Origin: Halalkaliarchaeum desulfuricum
GTDB lineage: Archaea > Halobacteriota > Halobacteria > Halobacteriales > Haloferacaceae
Length of the DNA stretch: 64,000 nucleotides
Direction: 5' to 3'
Assembly (NCBI RefSeq): GCF_002952775.1
Contig: NZ_CP025066.1
Span: forward strand, 558,001 to 622,000
A program made the position numbers and the translations under genes. The number at the start of each line of letters is the position of its first letter. Position 1 is the first letter of the stretch. The notes under the pieces were generated by a model. That model made no database searches, had not been told where the DNA came from, and saw only the letters and a program-made list of their open reading frames with translations. Below, piece after piece: positions 1 to 8,007 of the stretch.

Positions 1-14
1 TGGCGGCGGCTGGT

Positions 15-1576
15 GTTTCAATCCCGTGCTGGGTTTTCTCCCTGCTGCGACCCACGAACCCGACGACGATCTCGGAGCGATCCTTTGGTTTCAATCCCGT
101 GCTGGGTTTTCTCCCTGCTGCGACACGTCCCGGATCAAACGGGAGACTCGACTTATCGGTTTCAATCCCGTGCTGGGTTTTCTCCCTGCTGCGACCCGAC
201 TCTCCCCGGAGCCGACGACGTCACTCCGATAGTTTCAATCCCGTGCTGGGTTTTCTCCCTGCTGCGACGGGACGTCGGATCCGACGGTCGTCGTCGAGCC
301 GATCGGTTTCAATCCCGTGCTGGGTTTTCTCCCTGCTGCGACTCAATACCGAGAGTCCGACGTATCCACCAAAGACGTTTCAATCCCGTGCTGGGTTTTC
401 TCCCTGCTGCGACACGAGCCTCCGGCTCGTTCGGGCAACAGCAGCCGGGTTTCAATCCCGTGCTGGGTTTTCTCCCTGCTGCGACTTTAGCTAAGACGGT
501 ACGACTCGACACAAACGCGGGTTTCAATCCCGTGCTGGGTTTTCTCCCTGCTGCGACACGACTGACGAAGACCAGGAGCGAGCGCGCAGGTTTCAATCCC
601 GTGCTGGGTTTTCTCCCTGCTGCGACGACAAGTCGGACCCGTGGAAAATAGCGATGTACTGTTTCAATCCCGTGCTGGGTTTTCTCCCTGCTGCGACTAT
701 GCGGGATCGACTCTCGCCGGACGCGGACGTCGAGTTTCAATCCCGTGCTGGGTTTTCTCCCTGCTGCGACTGGTCCGCATCACCGCGCGTTCGAGGCCGC
801 CGTGATGTTTCAATCCCGTGCTGGGTTTTCTCCCTGCTGCGACCAAAACAAGGGATTTATCCGAGACAAAGACGACGATGTTTCAATCCCGTGCTGGGTT
901 TTCTCCCTGCTGCGACACCCCGCAGAGGTACGTGCCTTCCGCGCGGCTGCTGTTTCAATCCCGTGCTGGGTTTTCTCCCTGCTGCGACCCAGCTGCGGCG
1001 GAGGTCGTGCGGCCCGACGAACAGCGTTTCAATCCCGTGCTGGGTTTTCTCCCTGCTGCGACTTCGGGGTCGTTTGTGTGCTCGAGCGAAAGTTCGTGTT
1101 TCAATCCCGTGCTGGGTTTTCTCCCTGCTGCGACCCAATCAACCCCGTTCAGGGGTCTGTTCCTTCCGTTGTTTCAATCCCGTGCTGGGTTTTCTCCCTG
1201 CTGCGACCCGGCTGAGAACCGGATTCGAGGGACGCTGCAAGAGGGTTTCAATCCCGTGCTGGGTTTTCTCCCTGCTGCGACTCTTTGTTGTCCTCGATCT
1301 GCGGGAGCATCAGCGGCGTTTCAATCCCGTGCTGGGTTTTCTCCCTGCTGCGACCCGACTCGCTCCCCGGCTCGGACCGAGACCGATCCGTGTTTCAATC
1401 CCGTGCTGGGTTTTCTCCCTGCTGCGACATCAGTGGATGTTGTGCAGTGCTCGGGCTGTGTTCTGTTTCAATCCCGTGCTGGGTTTTCTCCCTGCTGCGA
1501 CTCGATCGTGTTCAGTGTCTCCCCGAACTCCTCGACGCTGTTTCAATCCCGTGCTGGGTTTTCTCCCTGCTGCGAC
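15..1576 (-). CRISPR. CRISPR array 1, type I-D associated
   Basis: Twenty-two copies of a 37-base repeat start at 15, 88, 159, 232, 306, 377, 449, 521, 590, 661, 734, 807, 880, 952, 1026, 1098, 1171, 1245, 1318, 1392, 1465 and 1540. They are separated by 21 unique spacers of 32-38 bases. On the + strand the repeat begins GTTTCAAT and ends CTGCGAC. The reverse complement ends in ATTGAAAC, the usual crRNA 5' handle, and a leader lies on the right, so transcription runs leftward. Bases 1-14 look like part of another spacer, so the old end of the array probably lies outside the window. All copies looked identical by eye. Confidence 0.98.
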
Positions 1577-1684
1577 AGGGGGTCAAAATCCGTCTAGAGA
1601 GGCAATAAATCTTGTTCCAGTAGTGGATTTCGATGACTCGTTCGTGGACGGGGGCTATACCGCCCATTCAAAAAGGTCCACGAA
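1577..1684 (-). promoter_or_regulatory. Leader of CRISPR array 1
   Basis: This AT-richer stretch abuts the newest repeat of array 1. Read leftward it aligns without gaps, over 108 bases, with the leader of array 2. The 38 bases nearest the repeat differ at only three positions. It carries an inverted repeat, TTCGTGGAC at 1641-1649 and GTCCACGAA at 1676-1684, spaced by 26 bases. The csa3 stop codon lies 18 bases beyond it. The expected roles are the array promoter and the spacer-integration site; these are inferred from position and conservation. Confidence 0.85.
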
Positions 1685-1701
1685 GTCGTCCTTCCCTGAT
1701 G

Positions 1702-2352
1702 CTATTCCGATCGGCGAAGCAGACGACCAGTCTGAGACAGACAAACGTACTTCGTGTTGTTCTCGAACCGAGTATCAACGACTTCCACGCCGGCCAAATC
1801 ATCCACGTGGCGACTGACAGTGCTCTTACTCTGATCACTTTCACGCGCTAATTCAGGGAGTGCGATTTCCTCGTTGAACTCTGCGATCAAGTCGAAGGTG
1901 GCAACGGCACTCCGTGGGATCTGGGCCGTGAGATGTGGAATTGATACCGTCCGGACCTCCTGATCGACGTCAGTGTATTGGAAGGCACCGTCGATACTGG
2001 GAGCGTAAAGTACCGCCGCGATCATGAACGGGAGCAGCACCTCCCGCGCGCCGCCGCCGAAGTTGACGATCAGGTCCCGTTCGTCGTCGACCGCGTTCAG
2101 CACGTCACTACACTGCAACACGGTCGTCGTGAACTCACTCGTATCGACCCGTTCGGTCGAGACTGATGCGTCGGGCGCGATCTCTTCGACCATGTCCTCA
2201 ACGTACCCGACGGCATCTCGTGCCCTGTCCGTATTTCCCTCGCTGGCAGGACGAACGAGGACCACTCGATCACCATCGTCGATCCCGTGCTTGATTACCG
2301 GGCGTGTCACTCTCGTCTCGTGGAATCCCAGCGTTGAGACGTACGTTCGCAT
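1702..2352 (-). CDS. csa3: Csa3-type CARF/HTH transcriptional regulator
   Basis: The 216-residue protein has an N-terminal Rossmann-like CARF domain; the segment VNFGGGAREVLLP near residues 96-108 fits the conserved ligand-binding loop. A C-terminal winged helix follows, with LARESDQSKSTVSRHVDDL as the likely recognition region. Csa3 proteins control cas operons and spacer acquisition in archaea and may sense cyclic oligoadenylates. The gene is divergent from the cas operon, and an imperfect dyad lies between the two starts. It runs toward the leader of array 1, so read-through into that array is possible. No nuclease domain is attached. Confidence 0.85.
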   Translation of the reverse strand: MRTYVSTLGFHETRVTRPVIKHGIDDGDRVVLVRPASEGNTDRARDAVGYVEDMVEEIAPDASVSTERVDTSEFTTTVLQCSDVLNAVDDERDLIVNFGGGAREVLLPFMIAAVLYAPSIDGAFQYTDVDQEVRTVSIPHLTAQIPRSAVATFDLIAEFNEEIALPELARESDQSKSTVSRHVDDLAGVEVVDTRFENNTKYVCLSQTGRLLRRSE

Positions 2353-2389
2353 CTTTCATTCGATCGTAGCCGTCTCACAAAGGCCTTGC

Positions 2390-2407
2390 GTCGCACTTGA
2401 GTGGGAC
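2390..2407. promoter_or_regulatory. Imperfect dyad between csa3 and cas6
   Basis: GTCGCACTTGAGTGGGAC is an 18-base dyad with eight-base arms and one mismatched pair. It lies 38 bases from the csa3 start and about 35 bases before the cas operon TATA-like box. Its position fits an operator shared by the divergent promoters, with Csa3 as the obvious candidate. Binding is inferred. Confidence 0.4.
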
Positions 2408-2441
2408 GTGTCTTCTTTGATTTCGTTTTAATACGGCAGTA

Positions 2442-2448
2442 TTTTTAT
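2442..2448 (+). promoter_or_regulatory. TATA-like box of the cas operon
   Basis: TTTTTAT in the sequence AGTATTTTTATCAC is centred 34 bases before the cas6 ATG at 2479. It would give a transcript with little or no 5' leader. A second AT-rich element, TTTTAATA at 2427-2434, is an alternative. Confidence 0.5.
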
Positions 2449-2478
2449 CACAGACCCGTTCGTGTGTGGCGATATTCG

Positions 2479-3372
2479 ATGGCAAGTGAGTTAGCAAACC
2501 AGAACGACGGGGCGGGCCGTCTCCGTCGGATCGATCTCACGCTCCGTACCGAGAAGTCGTTTCCCGTGCCTGTATCGGACGGATACACCGTCTACAGCGC
2601 ACTCCTCGCGGTGCTCGAAGGCGTGGACGCATCCGTCAGCGAACGCGTTCACGACAGCGCGCTCGGGAGCTTGCACTCGAGTGGGTTGGTCGGAACGTTC
2701 GGCGGGAGTGATCGACCGCATCACAAGACGGTCCGATCGGGCGAGACGTACGATCTCTCGCTCGGCGTCGTCGATCCCGCCGACGAGGCGATCTTCCGGG
2801 CGCTCGTCTCGGGGCTGGTACTGGACGGGGATGCGATCGAACTCTCCCACGGGACGATGCGCGTCGAGAGCTTCGAGAGTGCGAACACCAGTCACGAGGA
2901 ACTGATTGACGAGGCAGGGGCCTACGACGATCCGACGATCGAGGTGACGTTCCGGACGCCGACGTGCATCGGGGGATCGGGCGACGTAACGACGATGTTC
3001 CCCCACCGCTGGGCCGTGTTCAACTCGCTGCTGGGGAAGTGGAACAAGTCCTGTCCCGAGGAGTTGCAACTGGACGTCGAGCGAACGGCGATCGAGGCCC
3101 ACGTGATCGAGAAACCCGATCCAGACCAGCGGAGCGGATACTGTCTCGATACCCACAGCGTGCTGGTGAGTCGCGGTGAAGACGAAGACGGCGAGAACCG
3201 TAACATCTTCAGTCAAGGCTTCACGGGCACGTGCGCGTACGAGTTCAAAGGTGCAGACGAGAGCCTGATGAACGCGTTGACGGCAGTGGCGCTGTTCGGG
3301 GAGTACAGTGGCGTGGGGGGTTCAGTTGCACGTGGTTGTGGGAGTGTAGAGGTGACAATTTCAAATGACTGA
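2479..3372 (+). CDS. cas6: CRISPR pre-crRNA endoribonuclease Cas6
   Basis: Cas6 cuts the repeat transcript eight bases before each spacer to give crRNAs with an AUUGAAAC handle, matching both arrays here. The 297-residue protein shows the family's C-terminal glycine-rich loop (GVGGSVARGCGSVEV, near residue 282). Histidines at about residues 58 and 66 could include the catalytic one. The ATG at 2479 is preferred over the upstream in-frame codon at 2401 because the TATA-like box lies between them. Its end overlaps the cas10d start by eight bases. It must handle two repeat variants, assuming no other Cas6 is present. Confidence 0.9.
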   Translation: MASELANQNDGAGRLRRIDLTLRTEKSFPVPVSDGYTVYSALLAVLEGVDASVSERVHDSALGSLHSSGLVGTFGGSDRPHHKTVRSGETYDLSLGVVDPADEAIFRALVSGLVLDGDAIELSHGTMRVESFESANTSHEELIDEAGAYDDPTIEVTFRTPTCIGGSGDVTTMFPHRWAVFNSLLGKWNKSCPEELQLDVERTAIEAHVIEKPDPDQRSGYCLDTHSVLVSRGEDEDGENRNIFSQGFTGTCAYEFKGADESLMNALTAVALFGEYSGVGGSVARGCGSVEVTISND

Positions 3373-5863
3373 CAAACGATCGCAAGAAGAGATTCTGGAA
3401 TCGATCCTCGGAAACGTACGCCAAGAATCTGGCGAAGAGACAGGCGGTGATCGATCGGTTGAAGAGATCGTACTGGAGGACTTTCGAACGTCAGTTGATC
3501 CACAGATCGTCAACGCCGGCTGGGGATTTGAACCTGCCAAAAGCGTCGAACATGGGAAAACGGACCAATCGCTCCTCAATCACGTTCGGAACGGCGTGTT
3601 CGTCCTTGCACAACTGAATGACGCTGTTCGTTCGCTCGACGGATACACGCTGGACGAGGACGATTTGCGTGCCGCCATCGCACTGTTCACGATCCACGAT
3701 ATTCACAAACTCGATCAGGAACGCGACGCAGACCCTCAGTCTCGTTTCGACATACCTACTGAAGAGGTACAACAATATGTCGAGACGTTTGGACTCGATG
3801 ACGTCGCGCCTGACCTCTCCCCCGAAGATTTCCGCTCGTGTGCGATCGATCATCACGACGACTGGACGGCGAATTACGATCAGACGACGCGTCGGTTCGA
3901 CGATCTCCGTCCATTCATTCGCGTCGCCGACGGCTTTGCGTCGTGTGACACTCCCGAAGCGGCAACCGACGGGTCCGTCCAGGCGGCAATCGATCGTGCG
4001 TATCTTAAGTCGGATTTCGAACTCCGCTATCACGTCCTCGACGACGTAAAAGGAATCCTGACGAATCTTCTCAATAGCGCGATTTCGGAACGTCTCGCTT
4101 CGTTCGATTACTATCCACTCACGATCTATCAAGATGGCTGTGTATACCTCGTTCCGGGAGAGGCGGACCGCCCGACGGTAGATCAAGAATTCGTCGGGGA
4201 TATCGTCGATCAGTTGCAGGTCAATATCCGGAATTCGCACCAGGCGTATGCGGAGTCTAGCGAACTGTCAGGGAATCTGGCAACGCGTTCTCAAGGATTT
4301 TATGGGATCAATGACCAGGAATTCTTCTATGCTGGGGCCGAGACAGTCGTCGGCGCAATAGTCCGCAAGGCCGTCGGGGACGCTGATCCCGAGGACGAAC
4401 CCACCGATAGCATGGCCGTCTCGATGGCGGGTTTGGAACGTCACCTCCCGATAGAGATCGAACGGACGCGCAGGCCCGTCGGCTACGCGAGACTGGCGTA
4501 CACCATCAAGCGAGCCTTCGTTGATCCGGTCCTCAAGGAAATCGACGACGATCGATCAGGCCTCGAAACCACGTGTGACGTGTTCGACGTCCCGCAGGCG
4601 GTCCATGAAGGGCTTCTCTCCGCAAGTGAGGACGACGATCTCTCGCCGACAGCCGGAGGAAAATGGGAGTACTCCTACGGAATCGGACAAGTACTGATCG
4701 AAGACGGTGTGATGTCCGTCGAAGCGATCAACGACCGGGTAACGACGGGTCTCGATCGACTCGCCGACGATTGGGTCGAAATCGTCGAAGAAGCCCACGC
4801 GGGGAACCTCCGGTCAGAACTCGAAGCATACGTCTCCGACGTGGTATCTATCGAGGGGCGTCCGATGCCCGAAAGCGACGCGGCACTCAGCGATCCGTTC
4901 GAGGAATACCACAACACGAGACGAGGGAAAACATGCGTTCTCTGCAACAGAGGGACGACGAGCACGCGCAAGAGCGATCTCGAAGCCCCGAAGTCACTGA
5001 CGACGCTCCAGGCGGGCTATTCGAATCACATCCCCGTGGACGCAGGCAAGCCCGACGACTTGCTCGCGTGTCTCCCTTGCCAGATCGAACTTTCCCTTCG
5101 GGAGACCGGTGCGTCTCGAAGAGAAGGGGGACGGCTCTTTTTTCACCTCATACCGGACTACTTCTATACGCCGCTGTCGTGGCGGTCTTACGACGACGTG
5201 CTGAGCGATTTCAGCGGCGAAAGTCGAATCGAACTCGGACGGCTGGCCGAAGCCGTTCTCTGGCTCACCGGTGATCTCGAAGCGACAGACGTCGAGGGAT
5301 TCGCGAGTGCGCTGTTCGAGACAGACTCCGGCCGACAGATGGCCGAGACCCTCGATCAGGGGTTCGATCCGGGATCACAGTTCGGGGCTCGAACGCTGGG
5401 CTATTACAAACCAGAGGACAATGAGACGGAGTTCCAGTTCTTCGGAGTGTACGTTGCCCTCGCAGTCGCGGCCTACGCCGGGCTGCGTGTGTACGTCTCG
5501 GAATCGCCGATTCCGGACATCAGAGGACGGGACTTCCAGACGTACGCCCGGATCGGAGCTGGATTCACTCAGGTCCAGGACTTCTACGGGTCCGAGATCT
5601 CGCTTTCGGACCTCGAATCTCGGTTGCGTGCTGCGTCGGCACTGATCAAACTCGGTTACGGTGCCGAGCGCAACGACGCGCTGTTCGCGAAGTTCCTCCG
5701 AGTCACTCGGAATCAGCTATTGCCCGGATCGCGATTGCTCAAGCGCATCGCGCAGGCCGATGATAGCAGTGACGCTCGTTACCTGCTGGAGGAAGCACGA
5801 GTGCTCGATCAGGAAACCGGCATCGACACGACGACCGACACATCCACACCAACCAACGAATGA
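3365..5863 (+). CDS. cas10d: Type I-D large subunit Cas10d (Csc3) with HD nuclease
   Basis: The 832-residue protein is the signature large subunit of subtype I-D. An N-terminal HD nuclease domain shows His73, His111-Asp112 and His163-His164. A zinc-finger pair, CVLC near residue 522 and ACLPC near 567, sits between the palm-like domains. In I-D the DNA-cutting HD domain is here and not in Cas3, which fits the HD-less helicase downstream. The usual C-terminal helical region is missing from this reading frame and appears to be the next gene; the two proteins sum to 979 residues, close to a full-length Cas10d. It overlaps both neighbours, so translation is probably coupled. Confidence 0.93.
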   Translation: MTDKRSQEEILESILGNVRQESGEETGGDRSVEEIVLEDFRTSVDPQIVNAGWGFEPAKSVEHGKTDQSLLNHVRNGVFVLAQLNDAVRSLDGYTLDEDDLRAAIALFTIHDIHKLDQERDADPQSRFDIPTEEVQQYVETFGLDDVAPDLSPEDFRSCAIDHHDDWTANYDQTTRRFDDLRPFIRVADGFASCDTPEAATDGSVQAAIDRAYLKSDFELRYHVLDDVKGILTNLLNSAISERLASFDYYPLTIYQDGCVYLVPGEADRPTVDQEFVGDIVDQLQVNIRNSHQAYAESSELSGNLATRSQGFYGINDQEFFYAGAETVVGAIVRKAVGDADPEDEPTDSMAVSMAGLERHLPIEIERTRRPVGYARLAYTIKRAFVDPVLKEIDDDRSGLETTCDVFDVPQAVHEGLLSASEDDDLSPTAGGKWEYSYGIGQVLIEDGVMSVEAINDRVTTGLDRLADDWVEIVEEAHAGNLRSELEAYVSDVVSIEGRPMPESDAALSDPFEEYHNTRRGKTCVLCNRGTTSTRKSDLEAPKSLTTLQAGYSNHIPVDAGKPDDLLACLPCQIELSLRETGASRREGGRLFFHLIPDYFYTPLSWRSYDDVLSDFSGESRIELGRLAEAVLWLTGDLEATDVEGFASALFETDSGRQMAETLDQGFDPGSQFGARTLGYYKPEDNETEFQFFGVYVALAVAAYAGLRVYVSESPIPDIRGRDFQTYARIGAGFTQVQDFYGSEISLSDLESRLRAASALIKLGYGAERNDALFAKFLRVTRNQLLPGSRLLKRIAQADDSSDARYLLEEARVLDQETGIDTTTDTSTPTNE

Positions 5864-6303
5864 AAGAAACAAGCGACACGATCTCGGAACTCGCGGCTCG
5901 CGCGTTCGACGTGATCCGGCCCGCGCCGGGCAACGACAAACCGTACGCGATCGAACGCGTGTTCCGCGAGAGCGTCAAGGCAGTCAAGGAGTTCGGTCCG
6001 CTGAATATCTCGCGGCAGGACGCGATCGACGCGGTCGCCGGACGGGTCGGGAAAGTCCCCGAACGGAGCGAGCAGGTGTATCGCGTCCCCCACGAGGACA
6101 GTACTGTGGGCGGCACATATGACGAGCGCGTCGAGCGATACGCGGAGTTCTTCGTCGATGAAGTATTGATCGGAATGTTCGACGGTAAACCATCACAATT
6201 GAAACGCCGATCGAACAACCTCGCCGACGGGTTCTATGCGGCAACGCTCCGCCTGCAGCGCGAACAGTTCGAAAACGACGCCGAAGATAACGACGACCAA
6301 TGA
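5860..6303 (+). CDS. cas11d: Probable separate small subunit Cas11d
   Basis: This 147-residue helical protein starts inside the cas10d stop (ATGA overlap) and its own stop overlaps the csc2 start in the same way. The stretch VERYAEFFVDEVL followed by an aromatic-rich helix (ADGFYAATLRLQREQFE) resembles, from memory, the extreme C-terminus of fused Cas10d proteins. That region is translated separately as Cas11d in cyanobacterial I-D complexes. Cas11d lines the Cascade belly and contacts the non-target strand. The alternative is an unrelated small subunit that filled the same slot. Its place in the operon is firm; the family assignment is a similarity judgement. Confidence 0.7.
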   Translation: MKETSDTISELAARAFDVIRPAPGNDKPYAIERVFRESVKAVKEFGPLNISRQDAIDAVAGRVGKVPERSEQVYRVPHEDSTVGGTYDERVERYAEFFVDEVLIGMFDGKPSQLKRRSNNLADGFYAATLRLQREQFENDAEDNDDQ

Positions 6304-7295
6304 TTGACCAAAACACCTACCCCGAACTCGAACCCGGTACCGTTTCCGCAGACGAAATGACGCTCAGACCGCGGAGCAACTTCGTGAACATTCTCGTCCT
6401 GCGTGAACTCGAAAGTCACGCCATCTTCACGACGAACGGAGAAGACGCAGACATCGCGACTGTAGCGCTGAAATCCGAGGACGGCCCGATGGATTACGCT
6501 CCTGGACTGATGTTTATGCGAAAACAGACGGGGAGCGATCGTCGGTTCGGCAAGGCCCTCCAGCGTGATCTCGATCTCTTCGACGAGGACGAAGACGAGT
6601 GCACGATGCAAGTCAACGAGATGTGCCAGGACTGCGTCGAATGTATCCTCTACGGGAGTGCAGCGAGTAGCGACGAGGGAAGTGACGTTTCGATCACTTC
6701 GCGGGTGATGTACGATACAGCGTATTCACTTCGAGACGCCAGTGTGGTGATCGACGAAAAGTTCCAGAACGCACCCGGTGGCGACTACGCGAAATCCGCC
6801 GAAGCGACAATCCGGGAGCCGGATTTCTTCGAGCCAGGAACGATGTTCCCCAGCGTCATTACGTTGCGGGATGTCACTCCAGCGGAAGTCGCGTTCGTAC
6901 TCGGAATCACAGCGAAGAACAAGCGCTATGGAGCCGCGACATCGCGCCTGGGCCGGGTGAACAACCGCATCCTCGGCGTGTACGTCGGGAGCGAAGAGGG
7001 GCCGGCGAACCTCGAACTCACTCGCGAAACGATCGCTCGACATCGAGCCGACGAGGAGACGGGTTACGAAACCACGATCGACGTAGTGATGGCCGAAGCA
7101 CTCGATCCGTCTCGCACGGCCGATCACGTCAGCAGCGCGTTCGAGGATGCCATCGACGCGCAAGGTCTCGACCTACAAGCGGTTTCGGAAGAAACCGTCG
7201 ATGACATCGTCGAGATAGCGACCGGCGACGACTTCGCGGACGTGCTCAACGAACAGCGCGATCACTCGAGAGCGTTCCTCGATCAGGCGGAGTAA
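6300..7295 (+). CDS. csc2: Type I-D Cascade backbone Cas7d (Csc2)
   Basis: Csc2 is the Cas7-family protein that polymerises along the crRNA spacer to form the I-D Cascade backbone. The 331-residue length is typical. A cysteine cluster at residues 101, 109, 112 and 115, ending in ILYGSA, matches the zinc-binding insert of Csc2. The segment GITAKNKRYGAATSRLGRVNN is the conserved RNA-facing region. The ATG overlaps the cas11d stop by four bases. Confidence 0.92.
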   Translation: MIDQNTYPELEPGTVSADEMTLRPRSNFVNILVLRELESHAIFTTNGEDADIATVALKSEDGPMDYAPGLMFMRKQTGSDRRFGKALQRDLDLFDEDEDECTMQVNEMCQDCVECILYGSAASSDEGSDVSITSRVMYDTAYSLRDASVVIDEKFQNAPGGDYAKSAEATIREPDFFEPGTMFPSVITLRDVTPAEVAFVLGITAKNKRYGAATSRLGRVNNRILGVYVGSEEGPANLELTRETIARHRADEETGYETTIDVVMAEALDPSRTADHVSSAFEDAIDAQGLDLQAVSEETVDDIVEIATGDDFADVLNEQRDHSRAFLDQAE

Positions 7296-7299
7296 AGGG

Positions 7300-8007
7300 A
7301 TGGACGTTCTCGAAGCGACCCTTCGGACACGCGGCGAAGTCACCTTCACGTCCCGGGAGGTGGGACGCCTGGCGGACACCGAGCCGTACATTCTCAACAC
7401 GGCGCTCTACTACGCGCTTGGCCTCGCGAGCGGTCGCTACGTGGACACGTCGTACGAGCCCACATACGTCGAAGACACTGCCGAGGTCACTGACGTGTAC
7501 GTCTCGCCTGCGGCCCCAGTATCAGGCTCGGCACCGAACTACGTCACGACGACCTATAATGCGACGAGCGATGAGTACGCAGAAGTGAATTATTCGGCAC
7601 AGGACGATCCGAACGCCAAACAGAATCTCCCATCCTACGGCCGGCGGCGATCACTCGCACACAGTACCCCACTCAGGTTTTTCGTCATCTCGCGCGGTCC
7701 TTCGGCTGATAAACTCGACGACCGATTACCGCAATACGTTCGACTGGGCAAAAAACGGGGAAAGGCTCGACTCGACATCCAACGTCGTTCCGCGACGAGA
7801 AAGTCTGGACAGTTCAGATTGAACCATCCAATCGGAGCGTACGACTACCCCACGCCACCGGAGGGAAACGTCGTCACGAAGTCGATGAAGCCGACACCGC
7901 TCGTGCTACAGGGCGACTATACGGGCAAGTACGTCAGTATCGATCGCGAAGACGACGATCGAGTTCGCTTCCCCGCTGACCTCACGTTCCTCGCCACCAA
8001 ACGATGA
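7300..8007 (+). CDS. csc1: Type I-D Cas5d (Csc1)
   Basis: Csc1 is the Cas5-family protein that caps the crRNA 5' handle and helps recognise the PAM. The 235-residue protein opens with a β-strand and the motif FTSREVG, followed by YILNTALYYALG, characteristic of Csc1. It starts four bases after the csc2 stop, behind an AAAGGGA sequence that could act as a ribosome binding site. This is the only junction in the operon without a start-stop overlap. Its stop overlaps the cas3 start by four bases. Confidence 0.9.
   Translation: MDVLEATLRTRGEVTFTSREVGRLADTEPYILNTALYYALGLASGRYVDTSYEPTYVEDTAEVTDVYVSPAAPVSGSAPNYVTTTYNATSDEYAEVNYSAQDDPNAKQNLPSYGRRRSLAHSTPLRFFVISRGPSADKLDDRLPQYVRLGKKRGKARLDIQRRSATRKSGQFRLNHPIGAYDYPTPPEGNVVTKSMKPTPLVLQGDYTGKYVSIDREDDDRVRFPADLTFLATKR

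Noticed and set aside
13-1817. Long open frames across CRISPR array 1 with repeated peptides such as SIPCWVFSLLR
   Set aside because: They are translations of the CRISPR repeats in several frames. No start signals and no protein-like spacer content.
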